This document shows, piece after piece, positions 51,569 to 62,588 of a stretch of DNA of 64,000 nucleotides. Positions within the stretch are counted from its first letter, which is position 1. Every line of letters starts with the position of its first letter. Made by a program: the position numbers and the translations under genes. This DNA is from Vigna angularis (lineage: Eukaryota > Streptophyta > Magnoliopsida > Fabales > Fabaceae). Location: NCBI RefSeq assembly GCF_016808095.1, contig NC_068975.1:28757501-28821500 (forward strand), in the 5' to 3' direction. The notes below the pieces were generated by a model. It made no database searches. It saw only the letters and a list, made by a program, of their open reading frames with translations, and was not told the DNA's origin.

Positions 51569-52949
51569 GGTTTAATGTCTCTGTAGGTCTTTATTTTAGT
51601 CCGGAATCTCATTTAAGTCCCCTTTCTTTTTGCCGTCTCAATTGGGTCCTTATTTTTGTAAAATTGGAGCAATTAAAGGCCTGCCGTTAAATTGGACAAA
51701 CGGCCGTTTAATTGTGCATTACGTGGCATGAACAGTGTTTTCACTAATCACACGTGGAATTAAAAAAGAGTTTTGTATTAAAAATTTGGATTGAATGAGA
51801 TTTAGGGAAGGGTAAAGTAGGAAAACTCATTCGTTAAAGTTCTGGTTTTTATATTGTTAATTAATCTCTGGAGCATTTATCTCCCTCATCCAAGCTTTTC
51901 TGATGTTCCATCATCATGTTGTGAGTGAAAGGTGTGTTACATTGAACTTAAACAAAACCCCATTTCTGTCCACGAATATCAAGTAATAAGTCTTATCATC
52001 TCAGGGACACTTGAAATCAAGTTATCTGATAAGAAATTTGCATGAAATCAAGTCTTACCATCTAAGTCTAAAGCCACAAATGTTGCAATGATGTGGAAGA
52101 TCATCAAATAATCCACTAATTATAGATGAATGGAATTCTCGTAACACTGCTTCAGGACACCGGTACAAGAACATACAGACGATGGCATGGTTGACTCATC
52201 ATAAGCCACTTGGTTCAATCCCAAGTCCTGACCTTTCCTAGATTAATCAAATCCCTAATTCCCAAATGAATCAATCTGCAGAGAAAACAGATGAATCAAA
52301 TCCCTAATTTCAATTAAAAAAAAAAAACCCTAATCTGAAACTCAACCAAGAACGTGATCCGCACCACCCACGAGAACGACCATTGAGATGCCGAAACGAA
52401 CCCTCCCTCCTTGCACCACGAAGCGGACCGACCAACGTCCTCGTGCAGTCGCCGCGACCTTGTTGCTCCATCGATTTGTTATCGTCGCGCCTCCGCTGCC
52501 CCTCCACAAGGTCTCTGCCTGTGCTCGAAAACGCAGAATATTCTCTCCCCCAACGTTGAGTCTGTTTGCGTCAAAGGAGAAAGGGAAGAAGCTTCAAGCT
52601 TCTGGAGTTTTGCTTTTAACTGGAACAGAGAAGAGATGGGAAAGAGTTTTCCCTTACGCGACCCTGGGACTGCACTTAAATTTTTTTTACATTTTCTCCA
52701 CTTTGCCCTTCCCTAAATCTGATTCAATCCAAATTTTTAATACAAAACTTTTTTTTAATTCCACGTGTGATTAGTGAAAACAATGCCCATGCCACGTAAC
52801 GCACAATTAAACGGTCGTTTGTCCAATTTGACGGTAGGCCTTTAATTGCTCCAATTTTACAAAAATGAGGACCCAATTGAGACGGCAAAAAGAAAGGGGA
52901 CTTAAATGAGATTCCGGACCAAAATAAAGACCTACAGAGACATTAAACC
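51569..52949. mobile_element. MULE with ~265-bp inverted repeats (Pack-MULE-like)
   Basis: Starts GGTTTAATGTCTCTGTAGG and ends with its complement. The arms (51569-51835 and 52685-52949) stay similar throughout, including the CACGTG-containing part. TTTTTTATA is repeated on both sides (51560-51568 and 52950-52958), an exact 9-bp duplication. The interior at about 52330-52600 is distinctly GC-rich and open in more than one frame on both strands (a 128-codon plus-strand frame from 52388), unlike the AT-rich flanks, so it may be a captured host gene fragment. No transposase domain is visible. Tip sequence and arm layout resemble the MULE at 27981-29339. Confidence 0.93.
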
Positions 52950-53479
52950 TTTTTTATATTGTCCGATGTTAAACATTAAACATATTTGTTGATGTATCAA
53001 AATTCTTTTTAAAGTACTCCACCACTAACTTAATATAGGTCACAAGAAAGTCCAATTTCGATTTATTTAGGAACCGATCAAACAACAATCTTCCTGGTTA
53101 TATAGCCATAAGTCGAACTAAGACACATAAAAAGGATAATATATATTGTGACTAAAATCATTAACATTAAGATAATTGATTTCCTTGAGTTCATAGGCAC
53201 ACAGTAGAAGGTATGTATTTTAATACTTTTAATACTGTGTCTAAGTAATTAATTGGTTGTTAGGCTTAATAATCTGCTGCATAAAGCCAAGATAGCAAAG
53301 TGAATCCTCGTGTGGCCATTATGAATAACAACCCAATTAATCGTAAACTCAATTAATTGGTTTTTGGGGCTAATGTTAATTTGTGATGCGGACAAAAGTT
53401 ATTTGCATCACTTAAGAAAACACGTCTTTCAGAGTTCCAACGCTCACCAACCAAAAGTATGATTGGGTTATTGAATTTG

Positions 53480-54010
53480 CCTTTACACCCCACCGTGATT
53501 ATTTCACAACCTATATTAGTGGAGATTTTGGACATGTGAAAATGAGAAACCAGGGAATGAGAAAGGTTTTTGGCATTAAAGAAATCTTGTTGGAGACAAA
53601 TATCGGATGTAAGTTGCATTTGAAGAACGTTAGACATATTCTTGACATTCATCTTAGCCTGATCTCTATTCAAGTACTTGATGATGAAGGTTATTACAAA
53701 TTCCTTTCGTGACGGAAAATGGAGGTACACTAAAGGAAATGGTGGTTGCAAAAGAAGAGAAAAAAAATACTTTCTATTGGACATCAACAAAATTGTCTAT
53801 GCCTCAAGTGAATGTAGTAAAGGATTGTTCCATGAAACTCTGGCAGAAACGACTTGGTCACTTGAACTTGAAAGGTCTCGCTACACTTTCGAGACAGGGG
53901 TTGCTTTCTATTAAAGGCAATCTCTTGAAACTTGTCCTGAGTGCCTTTTGGTAAGTAACATAAAGTTTCCTTTCGCACATATCCAAAAATGGGAAAACAA
54001 TCATGAATGG
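53480..54010 (+). pseudogene. Copia pre-integrase (GAG-pre-integrase) fragment
   Basis: The plus strand reads FTPHRDYFTTYISGDFGHVKM, then FGIKEILLETNIGCKLHLKN, VRHILDIHLSLISIQ and DDEGYYKF, and after frameshifts MKLWQKRLGHLNLKGL (about 53832), CLLVSN and KFPFAHISKNGK. This is the part of Copia pol between protease and integrase. Stops and frameshifts are frequent. The 145-codon minus-strand frame over the same bases is its antisense shadow. Confidence 0.82.
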
Positions 54011-55953
<1,943 letters not shown>

Positions 55954-56826
55954 GAGTGATACTCCCTTCAGTACTACATCTTCTCTTTACACCTCCTTAA
56001 TTTTTTTTAAATTCTATTTTTTATTTTTTTTTTTACTTTTATTAATTTTATTTTTTATTTTTTAAAACGCTAATTTCAATCCCTTCTCATTTTTACTTTT
56101 CCTTTCATTCTTAGCCGTTTCTTCTCGTAATATTACTTTCTCTCTTTCTTTAATTTTCATTTTCGTTGACACAAAATTTGATAAAAAAAACAAATTTTGC
56201 ATGATATAAATTTAAAACATTTATAACTTCTGATGAATTTTGAAGTATCATGATTCTATAATATAATCTGTTAAATTTTTTTTTTTCATTTTTTTATTTT
56301 TAAATAATCAAATTTAAAAATCTATGCTTAAACTTGAAACTCTGAATCATCAGGAGATAACCCTTATCATTGTAAACTAAACCGTTTAGGTCGTAGGAGC
56401 TGAACTTCTCTTCGATTATCACTGGATGTTCGATGAATCTCGCGAAATTTGAAAGGAAATAAAAAATATTGTGTTAACAGAAATGAAAATTAAGAGAAAG
56501 AAAAAAAATGACAAAAAGACAGGAACTTGTGGCTAGAGTGAAAGTGAGAAGAGATTGAAATTAAAATTTTAAAAATTAAAAAATAAAATTGGTAAAAATA
56601 AAAAGTAAAAAGAATAAATTTGAAATTTGAAAAGAAATTGGAGAGGAATAGCGAGAAACTAGAGCGGTGGAGGAAACATCGTTCTAAATATGGAAATGAT
56701 GGTTTTGGAAAGAGAAAGAAAAAAAAAAGTCAAACAAACTCACATGAAAGTGTTTGGGTTGTTTCATTATACACCTTCAATAAAATAATTAGAGGTGCAA
56801 GATGAAAACAGTAAAGTGTTCGCACT
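55954..56826. mobile_element. Fold-back MULE-like element
   Basis: The left tip GAGTGATACTCCCTTCAG and the stretch to ACACCTCC resemble the inverted right end (ACACTTTACTGTTTTCATC, then TTGCACCTC). Both resemble the tips of the MULE at 50308. Internally, 56000-56200 and 56465-56620 form long imperfect inverted arms (for example AATTTCAATCCCTTCTCA against its complement near 56550). No clean 9-bp duplication could be read. The 61-codon frame at 56620-56805 is purine-rich arm sequence, not a gene. Confidence 0.65.
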
Positions 56827-57335
56827 AGAAAATAGTACGCATAGTCTACTTTTATTTTGATGGTATACTTTTATCCAGTGATTAGTACTAGACCAACTTT
56901 ATCACAATGGTGATTTTTTAAAACAAAATTTTACAAGATAAATTTGTAGATATTTACATTAAATAAACAGTGTTCTATAAAAGCGATTTTAATAAGCTGG
57001 GTTTTACAAATATAACTATTAATTAGTTTTTAATATTATAATTTTTACTTTTTTCTATATAAAAATTGTATTTGAGATTCATTATTTTTACTTTTATTTT
57101 TGTAGAAGTCATATTTAATACATATAAGTTTTGTGAATTATTTTAAAGTGTTTTTTTTTTAATAAAACTCTTGTTAAACATTGTAATATTTCTTGATCAA
57201 ATAAGACAAAATCAAAACCCATAAAAAAAAGTAAAAAATAAAGCTATACACAATCTAACCTTGTTCATAGAAAAAAGCAACATAATATTACAAAAGTCTA
57301 AACTTGTAGAAACTGACATAATTGTATATCCTTTA
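56827..57335. other. AT-rich spacer, nothing recognised
   Basis: No gene or element end recognised before the nested cluster starting at 57336. Confidence 0.5.
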
Positions 57336-57887
57336 CCTTTTGTTGACTGAGCAATCCTCTCTGCAACTCACCAATTTCCTTTTATACCTCCCATTTTATA
57401 CATTTGTCTTTCATTTATTAAATTATTTATTAAAATCAAATAAAAATTAGTAATGAGTTAATGATTTCGTAACCACCAATAATTCTAAATCTCATTTTGT
57501 TATCCTACATGTATCTTCTTACTTTTTTGACTTTAAAATAAAATAACAAACAAATCAAAAAATAAAAAAATATTCCAAAAACATATTCAATATTATTTAA
57601 TCATAATATATAACATAAAAATAAAATTTACAGAATATATAAATATAAAATATTAACAAAAAACTATATAAAATATTAACCAAAATAAATTAAATATACT
57701 AACATAATATTTTATACATATATTTTTTAAACAAATTTAATACTATAAATAAATATAAAAAATACTAAATAATAAATAATATATGAAAATAAAATTTATA
57801 AATTTTAAACAAATTTAATTAAATATAATAAAAGAAAATAAAGTAATAAAAGAAACTCTAAAAACACAAGCAGCACAGTGCGACCAC

Positions 57888-60431
57888 CATAACACCCAAA
57901 TATTTTAAAGGGTATTACTGATAGTAGAGACTAAATTAATTTGATATCTCATATAAACAATCAAACTTTATTTCAATTACTCCAAAGTACAATACCAAAC
58001 TTACAAACTTTAAACAATATAGTCTTCATCATTGAAATTTCAACTTATAAGTTTTACACAACATAATCTTCCCAATACAAATTTATTCTTTTTACAAAAA
58101 TCCCTGAAAGTTTTTCCCCGCATCTCTCTCATCTCTAAGCTTTTTCAACCGCATCTGCAACATTATCTAATCACATATAACATGAGTTATATGATCATAG
58201 AACAAACAAATAAGGGTAAGCCAACCATATCATATCAATCATTAAACTTGTAATAAGAATAGTTCAAACATGTATTTCTACAATTACTAAAATATCATTA
58301 CCCCGATGTCATTAATTCATCATTATCAAAATCAACTTCCTCAATTTCATAAACCTTACAATTTTACCATGCTTACTCACGAAGCCTTATGGTCAGACCG
58401 CTCTCTGCCTGCTTCCTTAAGCCTCACCTGTATACTATGTATTACTCTCTGAAGCCTTATGGTCAGACCTCTATCTGCCTGCTTCTATAAAACTTATGAA
58501 CCACATATTTATGTCAAAGCCTTATGGTCAGACCACTTGCTGCCTGCTTTCATAAACCTCAGGTGTTACTTTGCTCATATCAAGCTCCCATGGTATAAAC
58601 CGAACATACTACTTCCCGTAGGAAACATCATTTCATAAGCAATGATTTCTTATATCTACTCCAACATTTCATCAAATCAACATTTCATACCCTCTTATCC
58701 ACTCCAACATTTCATCAAATCAACAATTCATAACTTCTTCTCCGCATAACTCAATCATGTTCATTCTCTAATCATAATTTGACAATAACCTATTTTGGTG
58801 TCAATAAATTAAACATATTGCCAGATATCATACTTCATATTATAAACTCATTTTGACCATACCGAGTATAACTCAACATATTTTCACCAAACAAAGATCA
58901 TGGATCAACCAAAATATATCAACATATCTTAGGAACTACATATTAAAGTCTGGGCTCAATATAATGATAAATAAAATATATATGAAATTTTTACCATGAT
59001 AATATTATGCATCTACAATCAACTTGTTTTATTTTATTTTTTTCCTAGTAGAGATTTTTCTTTACCCCAATTGGTCACCGGAGAGGACCCAGATGTCTGA
59101 ACGCATCAAACTCACCTTCGACGCCAGCACATATGACTAGTCACAACTGACTGGATCAGGCCAGGGCTGCTCTATGATCAGGGATGTGCCAACTCAGGTT
59201 TTTAAGGTTCCTCTATCCTACCAACGAAGGGAGGCCTTCAATAATTAACAATTTATTTATTTAATTTATCTGCCTTGTTTTCTTATGCTCTAAATCTTAA
59301 AATGCCTAATTTTACTTCCTCTCACAACAACCTCAAACACTGTTTATATATTTAATACCCATATACAAGCTATTACAGAACCCTTATTCCAAACCTTCCA
59401 ACAAGATTAATTTCAGCCAACAAACTCATTCAATAAATTCATCACAATAAACATCCATAATAGAATTCATACAAGATAATTATAAACAATTAACAATAAT
59501 AAAACATTACTATAAATGGTCATAGAAGAATACAATATTTGACAATCATAAAAATAATCTTAATATAAAAATTCATGGGGAAACAAGAAGTTGAATCTGG
59601 CAGAGCCGGTTAGACAACTTCTAATCCTTTCAAAATACAAAAATAAACCACTAATAACATACAATTGGCATAACATAATCAACATCATATTTTACAACTA
59701 TCACACTTGGATATTAACACAAAACATACTCTTATTTAAAATTCAAAATCATACAGAAACAAAATACTCCATATTCAAGATTTAAAATCAGACAAAAGAA
59801 AAATTATAGCATATTCAAGACTCAAGATAATACAAAAAGAAATACTCAAAGTTAGCTTCCCTTACCTCTATTCCAGACTTAGTTTCATCTTCTCAAACCG
59901 TTCTCCGGAAACTTCCAGAATTTCCCCTTTTTAACTATAATTTCCTCCAACTCTCTTCTCTCACAATTTCTCTAGAATTTTGGTGCAAATTTTCAGCCTC
60001 CCCCGCTTGGCTATTTATAGCCAAAAAAATTTACATTCATTTTTACTATTCAATTTTACTATTCACTTTTACTATTCATTTTTACTATTCAAAAATTATT
60101 TTTTATTCATCATTCTTATCTCTGAATGATTAATTCTACGTGGAGTGTTCTCTTCCACAATTTATTTTAATATAAATTTTTTTTAACTATTCACTATTCA
60201 CTATTTACTATTTACTATTCACTATTCACTTTTCTTAAAAAAAATCCTAAATAAGTTATCAAAAATTTGAAGCTCTCCCTCTAGAATTACTATAACTTTA
60301 TATCCAAAAATTTACATTTTTCTATCCATTAAAATTATTATTACTAATAAAATGTTAAAATTTACAATTATAAATATTTTTTTTTTATGGATCTTACATT
60401 TTAACTTACAAATATTTTCAAGGATCTTACA
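57888..60431 (-). mobile_element. Solo LTR D (2544 bp, minus strand)
   Basis: Bounded by ACCAC on both sides (57883-57887 and 60432-60436), ending GGATCTTACA and beginning with an eroded CATAACACCC in place of TGTAACACCC. The stretch 60290-60398 closely matches the end of solo LTR C. The final 33 bp (60399-60431) look like a partial repeat of the terminal sequence. It carries three tandem units at 58379-58565. No polyprotein or primer site is present. The frames at 58032-58253 and 59591-59785 are not genes. Confidence 0.82.
58379..58565. repeat. Three tandem ~70-bp units inside solo LTR D
   Basis: GAAGCCTTATGGTCAGACC, or AAAGCC in the third unit, followed by a CTGCCTGCTT block appears at about 58381, 58453 and 58516. 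The units are separated by diverged sequence. Confidence 0.88.
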
Positions 60432-61542
60432 ACCACCGTCGCAAGTCGAAGTGTGGAGTGTGGCTATGCTAACCACAGGTCCAACTGCGGCGACCCGTCA
60501 ACCGCAGTTCCAAGTGCGGTTCTCATCCCTCCCTACCGCAGTTTCATGTGTGGCGGTGCCTGATCCGCAATTTCAAGTACGATTAAGGCTCCAATATTTC
60601 CAATGACCTTAGGGAAATCTGCCCTTGAAATTAACTATATGAAAAGAAGAAGATCTACACTGTTGCACCAGAAGAACTTAAAAACAAATGAAGTTGGTGA
60701 CAAGGGAGGAGGAGAGGAGTGCGGGAGGAAAAAAATGTAAGCTTGAAATGAAATGTGACAAGGAGAGGCAATGAGGAGAAAGGGGTGTAGTGTTTACAAA
60801 ATAATCTGAAATGCCTAAGGTTGAACTCCCTTAGAAAGGGGTGTAGGGCTTCTTCAATTTAATCATTAAATGAGTCAGTTTTTTTAAATTAAAATATTGT
60901 TTCTGAAAAGGATAGAGTTGTAAATAAAAAAAAGAAATGAGGTGTAGGATGATGTTGGTGAGGTGTAGGGAGAACCTCTCTTATTCACTTGAATAATATA
61001 TTTGGGAGAGAGTGATTGAGTGGATTTGAGAGGATTTGGATATAAATTTTTTTGTTTTATTTGAGTGAATTTGTAGGTAAGTGAGAGTGAATTTGAAAGT
61101 AACATTTGTAAGAATTAGTGTAGGATTTGATTGATGTGACATATTAAAAAAATTTACTTCCAAATCCATTCTCACTACCTCCAAATCCACTTAAATAAAT
61201 AACAACAAAAAATTATTTTCAAATTCTCTCAAATCTCTACAATCATTCTCTCCCAAATTCATTCAAGTGAACAAAGCCTTAAACACTTTTCTACAAGAAA
61301 AGCACTAAACTTTTAATTTTTTTTATACAATAGTTTCCTTCTCAAAAAATTTGTCACACCGCATTACTTAATGTTGAATCGTATTCCAACTAAATCCTTT
61401 AAATCTTACGTATCTAAATATACTCAAGATGATGTTAATTTAAATATATGATATTAAGCTTTTAAAAACCAGTAAAGTACATCAGTATATTTTCAAGACA
61501 CAAATTTTAAAAAAAATATATTTTAAAATCCCAGTATAAAAC

Positions 61543-62035
61543 AGAGTTCAATTCTCTGTTAATATTTTTTGTGTTGTTTTTCTACTTAGTCTTGTTGGTA
61601 TGTTAAAATAATATATTTTAAAACATCATAATTATTGTATATAATTGTATTTTGAAGACAAAATAGAGAAACACCGAAATAGAAAAAAGAGAATTCAAAT
61701 TCAAAACAGAGTTTGAATTCTGTGTTGATTTTTTGGTGTTTTCTTCTGTCGAATATATAAAATATATTAAGTTGATGTATTTGAAAAGATTTTAATATAT
61801 TTTAGAACATTATAATCAGCGCAAATGGAATAAACGTTAAAAAAAAAACTCAACAAAAATCCAAAATTCAAAACAAAATTCGAATTCTTTGTTGATTGGT
61901 TGATATTATCTGCTAGTCGAGCCTTCAAAATACATACGGTTGATATAACTAAATTTTTTTAAATATATTTTAAATCATAAAAATTAATGTACACGGCATG
62001 TTGATGATAATAAAGAAAAACACAAGAGAATAACA
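61543..62035. repeat. Three diverged ~164-bp tandem units
   Basis: Units start near 61543, 61708 and 61872. Each opens with an ACA(G/A)AGTT-GAATTCT-TGTTGATTTTT-like block followed by TTAATATATTTTAAA-ACAT-ATAAT. Similarity is clear but eroded. Confidence 0.6.
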
Positions 62036-62216
62036 CAAAAAAAATCTAAATTCTTAAAACATCTTGATCATTAAGAATAGTAGAAAATATTTTTTTATAT
62101 TGTGTTTACCTTGTTATTTCTATATAGTGTGAGTATTAGATTTATATTAACCATTTTTTTTCTTAAGAGTAACTCTCTTTCATAAGTATGTTTTTTTTCT
62201 CTCTAAAAGATGACAT

Positions 62217-62256
<40 letters not shown>

Positions 62257-62277
62257 TTTTTTTTTATTTTTTTTTTC

Positions 62278-62580
62278 TATATGTAGGATGAGCTTTCGTT
62301 GTTATGGTTGTAGTTTTGTTATGTTGTAGTTACAATGATCTAAGTTGGTTATCAAGACGTAACACAGACTTAGATTATAAGTTTTCATATGTATATTTTT
62401 TCTTTAGGATGACCTATTCATATTTATATTTTCTCTATGTGTAGGATGACTTATCATTATTATAGTTGTAGTGTTACTATGTTGTAGTTATAATAGTTTA
62501 AGTTGGTCATCAAGACAGAACAAACTTTGATTATGAATTTTCATATGTATATTTTTTCTCTCTTTAGGATGACTCGTTCA
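62278..62580. repeat. Tandem duplication, ~161-bp unit, abutting the CACTA element
   Basis: TGTAGGATGA starts both units (about 62282 and 62441). Both continue through GTTGTAG...CTATGTTGTAGTTA, a TAAGTTGGT-ATCAAGAC block and TTTTCATATGTATATTTTTTC. The CACTA transposon begins just beyond the second unit. Confidence 0.85.
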
Positions 62581-62588
62581 CATGTATA

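Larger units (their letters stand above)
49628..54010 (+). pseudogene. Decayed Copia element (gag to pre-integrase), split by two MULEs
   Basis: After a degenerate tRNA-Met primer site come gag traces in several frames: DMYDPIKRVKPANKF with KKINWKTISVIWHWKDEFVYHV (about 49708-49830), NKTFFIQNLVNLKY (about 49890) and LLNSFISWGTPV (about 50032). A zinc knuckle begins CFYCN at about 50282 and is cut by the MULE at 50308. Just past that MULE a basic LKREIKEQ-like segment resumes (about 51310), followed by EFDSGVVIIYEVE. A second MULE occupies 51569-52949, and the pre-integrase part follows near 53480. Order and spacing without the MULEs fit one Copia polyprotein. Numerous stops make it non-functional. 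Confidence 0.78.
57349..60980. mobile_element. MULE inserted in the MITE and carrying a solo LTR
   Basis: The left end GAGCAATCCTCTCTGCAACT and inverted right end GAGAGGTTCTCCCTACACCT are inverted repeats that continue to ACCTCC/ACCTC and match the tips of the MULE at 50308. The 9-bp flanks TTGTTGACT and TTATTCACT agree at 7 of 9 sites. The intact MITE arm gives TTGTTCACT there, so each flank has one private mutation. Minus the 2.5-kb LTR it is about 1.08 kb. Like the 50308 element it contains CGCA/TGCGG words (60440-60590), for example CCGCAGTTCCAAGTGCGG. Confidence 0.75.
57336..61278. mobile_element. Tourist-like MITE interrupted by a MULE
   Basis: The right part (60981-61278) is a fold-back: CACTTGAATAATATATTTGG, then GAGAGAGTGATTGAGTGGAT, is mirrored by the complement of 61200-61278. 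The right tip, read inverted, is GGCTTTGTTCACTTGAAT. The missing left tip, CCTTTTGTTGACT, lies at 57336-57348 on the far side of the MULE. TTA flanks both outer ends (57333-57335 and 61279-61281), the size and sequence typical of PIF/Harbinger (Tourist) MITEs. Without the insertions the MITE would be about 300 bp. Confidence 0.7.
61282..62588. other. AT-rich region with diverged tandem repeats, before the CACTA end
   Basis: No gene recognised. It holds three diverged ~164-bp units (about 61543-62035), an (AT)n tract at 62220-62252 and a duplicated ~161-bp unit (62278-62580). Confidence 0.55.

Noticed and set aside
52388..52774. 128-codon frame as a real gene
   Set aside because: It lies wholly inside a MULE with exact 9-bp flanks and overlaps other equally open frames, so it is treated as captured or chance sequence.
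53353..53790. 145-codon minus-strand frame
   Set aside because: Antisense of the Copia pre-integrase relic, whose motifs read on the plus strand.
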